DNA of 64,000 nt. It comes from Syntrophaceae bacterium (lineage in GTDB: Bacteria > Desulfobacterota > Syntrophia > Syntrophales > UBA2192). The translations under genes and the position numbers were made by a program. Below, in pieces: positions 1-8,545 of the stretch (its first letter is position 1; each line of letters begins with the position of its first letter). The stretch is taken from NCBI GenBank assembly GCA_013177795.1, contig JABLXY010000001.1:1-64000 (forward strand). The letters run 5' to 3'. The notes beneath the pieces were generated by a model. It worked only from the letters and a program-made list of their open reading frames with translations, was not told the DNA's origin and searched no databases.

Positions 1-121
1 CATGAGCGCATCTCCTTTCGCGGAGCACTCTAGCACACCGGGCCGGGGTTGGCGATCCTTCGAGGTGCGTTACGGATATTTTTTTGTCAAAGAACTCAGC
101 CCCTACTCCCTATTGCGACAC

Positions 122-152
122 AGCCTCTTTGCAAAGGGGGCAGAGGGGGGAT
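122..152. repeat. Dispersed CTTTGCAAAGGGGG palindromic repeat, copy 1
   Basis: This short palindromic element has a core of CCTCTTTGCAAAGGGGG followed by a G-run ending in GGGGGGATT. Two further variants of the same pattern lie at 1675-1708 and 1743-1776. All sit outside genes in the GC-rich first two kilobases. Small dispersed elements of this look are common in deltaproteobacterial genomes. No function can be read from the sequence. The whole stretch 1-190 has no convincing gene. Confidence 0.5.
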
Positions 153-190
153 TCCGGTCTGATCGGCGGGAAGAGAGAGCAGATGCATTC

Positions 191-1642
191 GTGAATGTCC
201 TCCTCGTCAATCCCCCCTTCGGGGGCCGGACGGATCTTCCCCCGCTGGGCCTGCTGTGCCTGGCGGGGGCCCTTCTGCAGGATGGTGCCGCGGTCGAGGT
301 CCTCGATCTCGACGTGAGCGATGCAGCAGATCCGCCGGCAAGGCTCGGCGAGGCGCTCACGAGGCTGCATCCGGGCATCGTGGGCGTCACGGCCACGTCG
401 GACAGCTTCCCGTCCGCCCTGTCGGTCTGCGGGAGGGTGAAGTCCCGTCTGCCCGGGGTCCTCACCGTCCTCGGGGGGATACACGCCACGATCCTCGGCG
501 ACCGCATTCTCCGGGACCACGGGGACGTGGACCTCGTCGTCCGCGGGGAGGGCGAGACCGCGATCCGCGAGATCCTGCGCGCATACCGGGCGGGGAGCCG
601 CTTCGACGGGATTGCCGGCGTGTCCTTCCGGCAGGGGGGGAGGGTGATCCGCAACCCCCGCAGGGAAGGGGAAGACCTGGACGGCCTCCCGGCCCCGGCG
701 CATCACCTGGTCGACGGCAAGCGCTACTGGGCGCGGGGGATCGCCTCGAGCCGCGGCTGCGCGCGCCGTTGCACCTTCTGCTCGATCCGCACCCTCTACG
801 GGGGGGCCGTCCGTGCCCGGCGGACCGAGGGGGTGATCGATGAGATCCGCGTCCTTGACGTGGCTGGGGCGCGGAGGGTATTTTTCTCGGACGACAATTT
901 CACCGCCGACGCCGGAAGGGTGGGTGCCCTGTGTCGCGCGATCGCCGGTGAGGGGTTTCACCGCCGCATCCGGTTCTTCGCCGAGGGGCGTATAGACGAC
1001 ATCTGCGAACACCCCATGCTGCCCGGCATCCTCGCCGACGCCGGGTTCGGGGCCCTGTACTTCGGGGCGGAATCGGGCTCACAGAGGATCCTGGACTACT
1101 ACCGCAAGGGGATCACGCCGGCCGCCGTCGAGCGCTGCGTTGCGCTCTGCGTGGAGCAGAACCTGACACCCGTGGTGAGCTTCATCCTCTTCGGGCCGCG
1201 GGACACGGTTGCGACGATCCGCGAGACCCTCGCGCTGGCGAGGCGCCTCTTCGAGAACGGGGCCGAGATCGCCTACACGGAGATGCTGATCCCGTACCCC
1301 GGCACGCCGATCCAGGCGAGGCTGGCAAAAGACGGGCGCTTCAGGGAATCGGGTGCCGTGTACTACTTCGAGCCGTACAGCGGCCTCGACACGGACCACG
1401 TTCTGGGCCTGTTTGCCCTCGCCCGCAGGCTCGCGGCGCTTCTGTACCGCAACGAGCCCTTTGCGCAGGACAGGAGGGTTTACCGTGAATTCGGCTTCAT
1501 GGACGAACTCCTCGCCGGCAGGGTGCCCGAGGGCCTCGATGCGTACCTTGCCGGTTTGGACGGAGGGTCACCGGGAAGGCGGGAGGCGGAGCAGCTCCGC
1601 AGGGAGGCCGTCCGCTTGGCCGGGCAGGTCGAGCGGCCCTGA
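191..1642 (+). CDS. B12-binding domain radical SAM protein
   Basis: The protein has an N-terminal cobalamin-binding-like Rossmann domain (about residues 1-150, opening MNVLLVNPPFGG) followed by a radical SAM domain with the CxxxCxxC cluster motif in GCARRCTFC near residue 195. Such proteins use a 4Fe-4S cluster and SAM, often with cobalamin, for methyl transfer or ring/lipid modification in the cytoplasm. The exact substrate cannot be read. The reading frame is open from base 2, but the protein family begins at the GTG at 191, so that start is preferred. The upstream stretch is low-quality coding sequence carrying a palindromic repeat. It stands alone ahead of the acyl-CoA block and is about the usual length (483 aa) for this family. 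Confidence 0.8.
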   Translation: MNVLLVNPPFGGRTDLPPLGLLCLAGALLQDGAAVEVLDLDVSDAADPPARLGEALTRLHPGIVGVTATSDSFPSALSVCGRVKSRLPGVLTVLGGIHATILGDRILRDHGDVDLVVRGEGETAIREILRAYRAGSRFDGIAGVSFRQGGRVIRNPRREGEDLDGLPAPAHHLVDGKRYWARGIASSRGCARRCTFCSIRTLYGGAVRARRTEGVIDEIRVLDVAGARRVFFSDDNFTADAGRVGALCRAIAGEGFHRRIRFFAEGRIDDICEHPMLPGILADAGFGALYFGAESGSQRILDYYRKGITPAAVERCVALCVEQNLTPVVSFILFGPRDTVATIRETLALARRLFENGAEIAYTEMLIPYPGTPIQARLAKDGRFRESGAVYYFEPYSGLDTDHVLGLFALARRLAALLYRNEPFAQDRRVYREFGFMDELLAGRVPEGLDAYLAGLDGGSPGRREAEQLRREAVRLAGQVERP

Positions 1643-1674
1643 GTCCATGCGGGAACCGGTCCTGCAAAATCCTC

Positions 1675-1776
1675 CCCGGCCCGCCTTTTCCAAAGGAGGG
1701 GGTTGAAGAGCGTCTTCACTTGCAGAGGGGATGCTTCCGGACTTCCCCCTTTACAAAAGGGGGATCGGGGGGATTT
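1675..1776. repeat. Dispersed palindromic repeats, copies 2 and 3
   Basis: Two imperfect copies of the repeat seen at 122-152 lie in the 274-base gap before the hydrolase: CCTTTTCCAAAGGAGGGGG near 1690 and CCCCCTTTACAAAAGGGGG near 1743, the latter followed by ATCGGGGGGATTTT. Each can fold into a short hairpin on either strand. One or both may end transcription of the radical SAM gene, but no clear U-tract follows. Confidence 0.5.
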
Positions 1777-1916
1777 TCTTCCGGTACGGGTCGGTAAGAT
1801 CGCGTGGAGCCGTCTTGCGCAACTTGACACGCAAGACGCATGACCGTCTCGCCGGGCGCACAGAACAGTCCCAGATAAACACGAGAGAGAAAAACGACGA
1901 TTCGGAAGGGGGACCC

Positions 1917-2693
1917 ATGATACAGGAATTTATGATCGACGGCACGCCCATCGCCTGCTGGGTCAACGACGGCGGGTTCGCAGCAGGTCGCAGGGGCATC
2001 GTGTTCGTGCACGGCTCCGGTGGCGACCACACGCTCTGGGAGCACCAGTACGAGGCCCTTCAGGCCGAGTTCAACGTGGCGTCCGTCAACCTCCCCGGCC
2101 ACGGCCTGTCCGGCGGAGCGGGCGAGCGCGACGTGATGCGCTACGTGCAATGGGTGAAAAGGACGATCGGTGCCCTGGGCCTGAAGGGGCCCGTCCTCGT
2201 GGGTCACTCCCTTGGGGCGGCGATCAGCATGAATTTCGCGATCCACGAGGGCAGTCTGCTGTCGGCCATCGTCCCCGTCGGGGGCGGCGTGAAAATGCCC
2301 GTCAACCCCGCCATCCTCGAAAAGATCCACACCGATCTTCCCGGGGTGATCGCCATGATTGTCAAATTCGCCGTCTCCAAGCCGAACCGCGATGCCGTCG
2401 GTCCCTGGCTGCAGGCCGGGCTCGAAAAGGTAAACCCCGATGTGCTGTACGGCGATCTCTACGCCTGCGACAGGATGGACATCGCATCGACGGTCTCGAA
2501 GATCGGCATCCCGGTGCTGGCCGTCTGCGGGGACGAAGACAAGATGACGCCGCCGGACCTCTCGCGCTTCATCGCCGGTGCCGTCCCGGGCGCTAAGCTG
2601 GCCCTCGTCGAGGGGGCAGGCCACTACGTGATGAGGGAGAAACCGGCGGAGTTCAATGACGTCCTGACCGCGTTCGTGCGTCAATTGCCCTGA
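1917..2693 (+). CDS. Alpha/beta hydrolase
   Basis: A 258-residue single-domain alpha/beta hydrolase. It shows the oxyanion-hole motif HGSGG at residues 32-36, the nucleophile elbow GHSLG with Ser98, an acidic residue in CGDEDKMTP (Asp208 most likely) and His236 in GAGHYV, giving a complete Ser-Asp-His triad. There is no signal peptide, so it should be cytoplasmic. The ATG at 1917 is chosen because GGAAGGGGG lies just upstream; the open frame extends further but only into repeat sequence. It is followed 88 bases later by an acyl-CoA ligase, so it may be a thioesterase, C-C hydrolase or ester hydrolase feeding acyl substrates into that pathway. The substrate is unknown. Confidence 0.85.
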   Translation: MIQEFMIDGTPIACWVNDGGFAAGRRGIVFVHGSGGDHTLWEHQYEALQAEFNVASVNLPGHGLSGGAGERDVMRYVQWVKRTIGALGLKGPVLVGHSLGAAISMNFAIHEGSLLSAIVPVGGGVKMPVNPAILEKIHTDLPGVIAMIVKFAVSKPNRDAVGPWLQAGLEKVNPDVLYGDLYACDRMDIASTVSKIGIPVLAVCGDEDKMTPPDLSRFIAGAVPGAKLALVEGAGHYVMREKPAEFNDVLTAFVRQLP

Positions 2694-2781
2694 GGAGGAG
2701 ATTCACGGTGCCGTAAGCCCGGGTGTCGGGACACGGAAGAGACCGGAGAGAGAAACCGAATCGACGCCGAAAGGAGGGACC

Positions 2782-4422
2782 ATGAGCGGACGCAAATTCC
2801 AGCCCGGCGAAAGTTACAACTATCCCCTGATCATCAAGAAGCTCCTCGTGACGCCCCTGCTGTACGCCCCGGACCAGGAGATCGTCTACAGGGACAAGCT
2901 GCGCATGAGCTACCGGACCTTCCACGAAAGGGTCCACAGGCTCGCCAACGCACTCGACGGGCTCGGCCTGAAACCCGGCGGCACGGTGGGCGTCCTCGAC
3001 TACGACAGCCACCGCTACCTCGAGTGCTTCTTCGCGATCCCCATGATGGGTTCGGTGCTGCACACCCTGAACTGGCGCCTTTCGCCGGACCAGATCCTCT
3101 ACACGATCAACCACGCCGAGGACGATATCCTGCTCGTGCACACCGACTTCCTGCCCATCCTCGAGGCGATCCGGGACAGGCTCAGGACGGTCAGGAAGAT
3201 CATCCTCCTGGCCGACGACGCTGCCGGGGCCGCTGCGAAAGGCGCCTTCGACGCCGAGTACGAAGTTTTGCTGAAGGAGAGCTCGGCTTCCTTCGACTTC
3301 CCTGATTTCGACGAGAACACGCGGGCCACAACGTTTTACACGACGGGGACGACGGGCCTGCCGAAGGGGGTCTATTTTACACACCGGCAGCTCGTCATGC
3401 ACACCCTGTGCGGCTGCATCGCGCTGGGCGCCTACGACTCGGCCTGCCGGTTCCGCTCCAGCGACGTCTACATGCCCATGACGCCGATGTTCCACGTCCA
3501 CGCCTGGGGGATCCCCTACATCGCCACGCTGCTGGGCGTCAAGCAGGTCTACCCGGGCCGCTACGAGCCGGAGATGCTCCTGAAGCTCATCCTGACCGAG
3601 AAGGTCACCCTCTCGCACTGCGTGCCCACGATCCTCCACATGCTCGTTTCGAGCCCCGCCGTGAAGAAGCTCGACCTCTCGCGCTGGCGTGTCGTGATCG
3701 GCGGCGCGCGGTTCCCGAAGGGGCTGGCCCAGGCTGCGATGGAACTCGGGATCGAGGTCATGTCGGGGTTCGGGATGTCCGAAACGTGTCCGATCATCAG
3801 CCTGGCGACGCTGAAACCGGGCATGCTCGGGTGGCCGAAGGAAAAGCAGGTCGACGTCCTGATCAAGACGGGGTTGCCCATCCCGCTCGTGGAGATGGAG
3901 ATCGTCGACCCTGCGGGCAAGCCGCTTCCCCACGACGGAAAGACAACGGGGGAACTCGTGATGCGGGCCCCTTGGCTGACGGCGGGGTATGTCAAGGACC
4001 CGGAGCAGTCGAAGCTGCTGTGGCCTGACGGCTGGCTCCACGGCGGCGACATCGCCAACGTCGACCCCGAGGGCTACATCCAGATCACCGACAGGCTCAA
4101 GGATGTCATCAAGACCGGCGGCGAGTGGATCTCGTCGCTTGAACTCGAGAATCTCCTGAGCCAGCACCCGGCGGTATCCGAGACGGCCGCCATCGGGGTC
4201 CCCGACGAAAAATGGGGCGAGCGCCCGATGATGCTGGTTGTCCTGAAACCTGATGCCAAGGCTTCCCCCGGTGATCTGAAGGCCTTCATGCAGTCCTTCG
4301 TCGAGACGGGCAAGATTCCCCGGTACGGCCTGCCCGACCGCTACGAGATCGTGGCGGAGATCCCCAAGACCAGCGTCGGCAAGATCAACAAGGTCAGGCT
4401 GCGCGAGATGTATGCGAAGTAG
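2782..4422 (+). CDS. AMP-forming acyl-CoA synthetase (long-chain fatty acid type)
   Basis: A 546-residue member of the ANL adenylating superfamily, of normal full length. The P-loop-like motif TTFYTTGTTGLPKG is at residues 183-196, GFGMSET (A5 region) and GGDIANVDPEGYIQITDR (A7/A8) follow, and the C-terminal catalytic lysine is K534 in SVGKINK. It should activate a carboxylic acid to acyl-AMP and then acyl-CoA in the cytoplasm. A strong ribosome site (GAAAGGAGGG) precedes the ATG. Hydrolase, ligase and two enoyl-CoA hydratases follow each other on the same strand and probably form one transcript. The family is closest in look to medium/long-chain acyl-CoA ligases; aromatic or alicyclic substrates are possible in a syntroph. 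Confidence 0.88.
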   Translation: MSGRKFQPGESYNYPLIIKKLLVTPLLYAPDQEIVYRDKLRMSYRTFHERVHRLANALDGLGLKPGGTVGVLDYDSHRYLECFFAIPMMGSVLHTLNWRLSPDQILYTINHAEDDILLVHTDFLPILEAIRDRLRTVRKIILLADDAAGAAAKGAFDAEYEVLLKESSASFDFPDFDENTRATTFYTTGTTGLPKGVYFTHRQLVMHTLCGCIALGAYDSACRFRSSDVYMPMTPMFHVHAWGIPYIATLLGVKQVYPGRYEPEMLLKLILTEKVTLSHCVPTILHMLVSSPAVKKLDLSRWRVVIGGARFPKGLAQAAMELGIEVMSGFGMSETCPIISLATLKPGMLGWPKEKQVDVLIKTGLPIPLVEMEIVDPAGKPLPHDGKTTGELVMRAPWLTAGYVKDPEQSKLLWPDGWLHGGDIANVDPEGYIQITDRLKDVIKTGGEWISSLELENLLSQHPAVSETAAIGVPDEKWGERPMMLVVLKPDAKASPGDLKAFMQSFVETGKIPRYGLPDRYEIVAEIPKTSVGKINKVRLREMYAK

Positions 4423-4533
4423 ACACGGAGAGACGGCAAGGAGATTGTTCCGCCCGCATCCCAAAGACGCAATCCAAGACTCAAGACAGCCCGGCCGGGC
4501 GGGCTGGGCCTGAAAGAAACGCGAGGGACGCCG

Positions 4534-5326
4534 ATGGATTTCCAGAACATCCGATTCGAACGCGATGGGGCCGTGGCCACGATCCGGCTCAACAGGCCGA
4601 AGAACTTCAACGCCATAGACTTCGGCCTGGGGAATGATCTGGCGCGGGCCCTCGAGATGTGCCACGATGACGACGGCATCCGCGTCGTCGCAATCACGGG
4701 GGAGGGCAAGGCCTTCTGCTCGGGAGGCGATCTGAAGCTCTTTCGCGAGAAGATGGATCCCCACCCGCAGGACATCGTCCGGCAGCTCATCAAGGTCTTC
4801 AACGTGATCATCATGGGCATCCGGCAGATGCCGAAGCCCGTCGTGGCCGTCGTCAACGGGCCCGTCGGGGGAGGGGGGGTTCAGCCTGGCAGCGGCCTGC
4901 GACATCCGGGTCGCGGCCCGCTCGGCCATATTCCGCCAGGCTTACACGAGCATCAGTCTCGTCCCCGACGGTGCATGGACCCTTGTGGTGCCCATGCTGA
5001 TCGGGTTCGGAAAAGCCACGGAGCTCGTCCTCCTCGATCCCGTTCTCTCGGCGCAGGAGGCGATGGAATGGGGCCTGGTGAACCGGGTGGTCGATGACGC
5101 CGATCTCTGGAGGGAGGCCGGCGAGATCATCGCGAAGCTTGCCGCCGGCCCGACGCGTGCCTTCGCGATCGCCAAGGAGAACCTCAACAACGCCATGCTT
5201 GGCCTCCTGTACCGGCAGCTGGAGCTGGAGCGCTCGGGAATGATCGCCGCGGCCAAATCCAGCGACTACCGCGAGGGCCTCACGGCGTTTTTCGACAAGC
5301 GCGCGGCCGTTTTCAGTGGCAGGTGA
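4534..5326 (+). pseudogene. Enoyl-CoA hydratase/isomerase, frameshifted in a G7 run
   Basis: The crotonase fold is split over two frames. The first half starts MDFQNIRFERDG and carries GKAFCSGGDLKLF (oxyanion-hole loop). At the homopolymer 4873-4879 (seven G) the frame is lost. Continuing in the +1 frame restores GGFSLAAACDIRVAARS, the second half of the family, through VVDDADLWREAGE to the stop at 5326. Removing one G gives one continuous protein of about 263 residues. This is either a real one-base insertion or a sequencing/assembly error in the G-run. An intact paralog follows at 5438, so loss could be tolerated. If intact it would hydrate trans-2-enoyl-CoA in beta-oxidation. Confidence 0.85.
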
Positions 5327-5437
5327 CAGGTGACCGATTTCCCTCTTCCTGTGCCTTTTCCTGATACCTGACACCTTGGGTGATCGGTGAGAGATAGTGC
5401 AGCCAAGGAATACTGGCCAGATATGCCGGAGGCACCT

Positions 5438-6169
5438 ATGGACTTCAAGACCATACAGGCCGTCGAGCTGGCGGGAGGGGTCGGAATCCTCACCCTCAAT
5501 CGTCCCGAGCGCAGAAACGCCCTTTCCATCGAGATGCGCCGGGAGATCATGGCATGCATGGGCAAGTGGAGGGATTCCCCTGCGGTCGGCGTGATGATCA
5601 TTACGGGTGCCGGCGAAGCATTCACCGCCGGGTTCGACCTGACGGAATTCGGCCGGCCCGAGCTGTACGGCGAGCTCTTCGAGACGTCATCGGCGTATCA
5701 TCGGGAACTCTGGAATTTCCCCAAGCCCACCATCGCCGCGGTAAACGGCCCCGCGCTGGCGGGCGGGTTCGACCTGGCCAAGCTCTGCGACATCCGGATC
5801 TGCTCCCCGAAGGCCGTCTTCGGTCACCCCGAGATCAAGTTCGGCATCCCGCCGCTTGTGACGCCCCTGCGCTGGATCATCGGCGAGGGTCTGGCGAGGC
5901 ACCTCTGCCTGACGGGAAAACGGGTGGATGCCATGGAGGCCTGCCGGATCGGTCTCGTGAGCGAGGTCGTGGACACGGAGAAGCTCCTCGAGAGGGCCGT
6001 GAAGATCGCCACGGAGATCCTGGAGACGCCCCTGGATGCCCTGAAAAGGACCAAGCAGCTGATGATCGACACCTCGGGCCTCGGCTTCGAGGAATCCTTC
6101 TGCAAGGAACACGACCGAATCTTCCAGGAGTACCTGCTGAAGAAGGCCTCGGAGAGCGCAAGGAAGTGA
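5438..6169 (+). CDS. Enoyl-CoA hydratase/isomerase family protein
   Basis: A 243-residue crotonase-superfamily protein. It contains the LNRPERRNALS motif, the first oxyanion-loop motif GEAFTAGFDLTEF and the second, NGPALAGGFDLAKLCDIRI, with the GHPEIKFGIPP region where catalytic acids of the family sit. The ATG at 5438 is used because CGGAGG lies six bases upstream and the protein then aligns with the start of its neighbour at 4534. It probably hydrates or isomerises enoyl-CoA in the same acyl-CoA pathway. A bidirectional terminator follows and separates it from the opposing acyl-CoA dehydrogenase. Exact chain-length or ring specificity cannot be read. Confidence 0.87.
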   Translation: MDFKTIQAVELAGGVGILTLNRPERRNALSIEMRREIMACMGKWRDSPAVGVMIITGAGEAFTAGFDLTEFGRPELYGELFETSSAYHRELWNFPKPTIAAVNGPALAGGFDLAKLCDIRICSPKAVFGHPEIKFGIPPLVTPLRWIIGEGLARHLCLTGKRVDAMEACRIGLVSEVVDTEKLLERAVKIATEILETPLDALKRTKQLMIDTSGLGFEESFCKEHDRIFQEYLLKKASESARK

Positions 6170-6194
6170 GGGGGTCCCCTCTTTTCCTGCTGAG

Positions 6195-6229
6195 AAAAAA
6201 GAGGCAGCCTTTTTACGGGCTGCCTCTTC
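6195..6229. terminator. Bidirectional rho-independent terminator
   Basis: AAGAGGCAGCC and GGCTGCCTCTT form an 11-bp perfect stem around a short loop, flanked by A-runs on the left and T-rich sequence on the right. It lies between two convergent genes, the + strand hydratase and the - strand dehydrogenase, and can serve both. Confidence 0.85.
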
Positions 6230-6252
6230 TTCTGCTTGCCGCTTGATGAAGC

Positions 6253-7410
6253 CTACTTCAGGCTGCTCAGGATGTCCCTTGCGATGATGAGGCGCTGGAT
6301 CTGGTTCGTGCCCTCGTAGATCGAGGTGATCCGGGCGTCGCGGTAGTATCGCTCCACGGGGAACTCGTTGGTGTAGCCGTAGCCGCCCAGCATCTGGATC
6401 GCCGCGTGGCATGCCCTCTCGGCCGCTTCCGTGGCGTAGTACTTGGCCATGGAGGCCTCGCGGGCGAAGAACTTGCCCTGTTCCTTCTTGAAGGCCGCGT
6501 TCATCAGGAGCAGCCGCGCCGCCTCGAGCTCCGTGTAGCTCTCGGCGATCATCCACTGGATGGCCTGGAAGTTGGTGATGGGCTGGTCGAACTGGAAGCG
6601 GTTCATGGCGTACTTGGTGGCATACTCGATGGCCGCCTGCCCGATGCCGAGCGCGAGGGACCCGATGCCGATGCGGCCGCCGGCCAGCTCGCCGACTGCC
6701 GTGCGGAACCCGTCATTCACCTTACCCATGAGGGCTGTCTTCGGGACGCGGCAGTCTTCGAAGAGCAGCTCGTTGGTGGCCGAGGCGTGCTGGCCCATCT
6801 TGTGCTCGGCCCGGCCGATCGTGAACCCCTTGGTCCCGTTTTCGATCAGGAACGTGCTGATGCCCTTGCCCTTGGGGGCCTTGGGGTCGGTGACGGCCCA
6901 GACGACGAAGACGCCGGCGTACTCCGCGCTGGTGATGAAGATCTTCGAGCCGTTGAGGACCCAGGAGTCGCCGTCGAGGACGGCCGTGGTCTTCATTCCC
7001 GAGGGGTCGGAGCCCGCCATCGTTTCCGTGAGGCCGAAACCGCCGGCGTAGTACTCGCCCGAGGCGATCTTCGGGATGTAGGCCTTCTTCTGCTCCTCGC
7101 TGCCGATGGCCTGGATGACCTCGCAGACCATGTTGTTGACGGACATGGTCACGCCCGTCGAAGCGCAGGCCCTGCCGATCTCCGTGACGGCCAGGCTGAA
7201 GGCGATGACGCCGGCCTCGGAGCCGCCGTACTGCTCCTTGACGTTGATGGCCATGAGGCCCAGCTCGCCGAGTTTCCTGAGGTTCTTCAGGAAGGTCTCC
7301 CGGTCTCCCTGCTGGTCCAGCTTGGCGGCGACGGGCTCCAGCTCCGCCTTGGCGAAGTTGCGGGCCGTGTCCTGGATCATTTTCTGGGTTTCTGTCAGTT
7401 CCAGATTCAT
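6253..7410 (-). CDS. Acyl-CoA dehydrogenase
   Basis: A 385-residue FAD flavoprotein of normal acyl-CoA dehydrogenase length. Visible family motifs are FGLTETMAGSDPSG (FAD/substrate loop), GSKIFITSAEYAGVFVVWA, the C-terminal QMLGGYGYTNEFPVERYYRDARI and the catalytic-base region IYEGTNQIQRLIIARDIL with Glu in YEGT. It oxidises saturated acyl-CoA to 2-enoyl-CoA and passes electrons to an electron-transfer flavoprotein. The start at 7410 (MNLELTETQKM) has GGGAGG nine bases upstream; longer reading adds no family sequence. It is downstream of the CoA-transferase genes on the same strand and faces the hydratases, completing a small beta-oxidation set. Confidence 0.93.
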   Translation of the reverse strand: MNLELTETQKMIQDTARNFAKAELEPVAAKLDQQGDRETFLKNLRKLGELGLMAINVKEQYGGSEAGVIAFSLAVTEIGRACASTGVTMSVNNMVCEVIQAIGSEEQKKAYIPKIASGEYYAGGFGLTETMAGSDPSGMKTTAVLDGDSWVLNGSKIFITSAEYAGVFVVWAVTDPKAPKGKGISTFLIENGTKGFTIGRAEHKMGQHASATNELLFEDCRVPKTALMGKVNDGFRTAVGELAGGRIGIGSLALGIGQAAIEYATKYAMNRFQFDQPITNFQAIQWMIAESYTELEAARLLLMNAAFKKEQGKFFAREASMAKYYATEAAERACHAAIQMLGGYGYTNEFPVERYYRDARITSIYEGTNQIQRLIIARDILSSLK

Positions 7411-7557
7411 AAATCTCTTGCCTCCCCTCTCCAGAATTAAAGCGAGACGGTCATCGCCTGCGCGACGACGATCTTCTTTTCCCAATCAATATAAAACCAC
7501 CCACCCGCGGGCGCACCCCCGGCGATGGATGGATGATTGCCCATATCAGGTTGTGAC

Positions 7558-7607
7558 GGGGAGGTCAAGGAGGGGTTCGCCGTCGAACCCGGCTCCCTGA
7601 CCTCCCC
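7558..7607 (-). terminator. Long compound hairpin between CoA-transferase and dehydrogenase genes
   Basis: GGGGAGGTCA (7558-7567) pairs with TGACCTCCCC (7598-7607), and inside it GGGTTCG pairs with CGAACCC around a four-base loop. It starts 18 bases past the stop of the CoA-transferase B subunit. No U-tract follows on the - strand, so it may be a transcript-stabilising or processing hairpin or partial attenuator rather than a classical terminator. Confidence 0.45.
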
Positions 7608-7625
7608 CAGGTTTTCCTGTTTCGA

Positions 7626-8525
7626 TCAGCCGTTGATGATCTTCTGGATGTGCGCAGGGTATTCCACCTTCTGCGGCAGGAAGATCAGCTCGGGGTCAAC
7701 GAACTCTCTCAGCACGAACAGTTCCTTGTACGTGGGCTTCTTCGTCTCGCCCTCGACGCGGGAGACATTGAGGTTGAACCCGCAGTTCTCCTTGATCTGC
7801 TCAATGGTGACGCCGGGGTGGAAGGACTTGAGGTAGATCTCGCCCTTCTCGTCGAAGGCGTAGTTGCCCATGTTGGTCACGACGGCCACGGGGCCCGAAT
7901 TGGCGTACGCCGTGCCCTTCCAGACCTCCTTCTTGGGTTTCCACTCGTTGGTCTTGAAGTCCCAGCACCACCACCCGGGGGTCGTGGTGTAGTCGTTGCG
8001 CTCGATGAAACGGCGCTTCTCCTGGAGGATGATGAACGCCGTGCGGTGCGCCATCGTCCCGATGTCGGAGTTCCCGCCGGAGCCCGTGAAGCGGTGGGCC
8101 GGGCTGTAGTAGTCCCCGATGGAGGTGACGTTGACGCCGCCGTACTTGTCGATGGCCGCGCCGCCGAGGAACCCCAGGGTGACGTAGCCGTTCTGCAGGT
8201 AGTAGCCGAACGTGTCTACGAGGCCGCCCAGGGTGGAGCTCATGTTGGCCGCCCGCTGGTCACAGACGGACATGGGGACGTGCATCGTCTTGCCGTCGCA
8301 GATCCCGGACTCGTAGATCAGCAGCGCGTTGGGCGCGTTGATGAAGTTCGCCGTCATGATGCCGACCATGGGAAGGCCCGTGCCCGCGAACACGATGTCG
8401 TCGTTGCGAACCTGGTGAGCGATCTGGATGGCCATCAGCTCCGGGAGGATGAACTCGCCTGGCTTCGCCGGCTCATCGGGAATCTTGTCGATCAATTCCA
8501 TCAACTGTTCCATTGTTTTTGCCAT
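7626..8525 (-). CDS. CoA-transferase subunit B (glutaconate CoA-transferase-like)
   Basis: A 299-residue protein of CoA-transferase family I, subunit B type. It shows DDIVFAGTGLPMVG, the IYESG motif whose Glu72 corresponds to the glutamate that carries CoA in glutaconate CoA-transferase B, and GFLGGAAIDKYGGVN with the GSGGNSD loop. The start at 8525 (MAKTMEQLM) is preceded by GAAAGGGGGG. It follows subunit A by 20 bases and the two should assemble into one enzyme that moves CoA between acids. In this setting it would activate a fatty, dicarboxylic or ring-derived acid without ATP cost. An IpdAB-like hydrolase role is an alternative because those enzymes share the fold. Confidence 0.85.
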   Translation of the reverse strand: MAKTMEQLMELIDKIPDEPAKPGEFILPELMAIQIAHQVRNDDIVFAGTGLPMVGIMTANFINAPNALLIYESGICDGKTMHVPMSVCDQRAANMSSTLGGLVDTFGYYLQNGYVTLGFLGGAAIDKYGGVNVTSIGDYYSPAHRFTGSGGNSDIGTMAHRTAFIILQEKRRFIERNDYTTTPGWWCWDFKTNEWKPKKEVWKGTAYANSGPVAVVTNMGNYAFDEKGEIYLKSFHPGVTIEQIKENCGFNLNVSRVEGETKKPTYKELFVLREFVDPELIFLPQKVEYPAHIQKIING

Positions 8526-8545
8526 AGTCGTGTTCCCCCCTTTCT

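Noticed and set aside
2653-4929. A 758-codon open frame on the - strand over the acyl-CoA ligase and hydratase
   Set aside because: Its translation is a His/Arg/Asp/Val-rich shadow of GC-rich codons with no domain. The + strand genes have full family motifs and ribosome sites.
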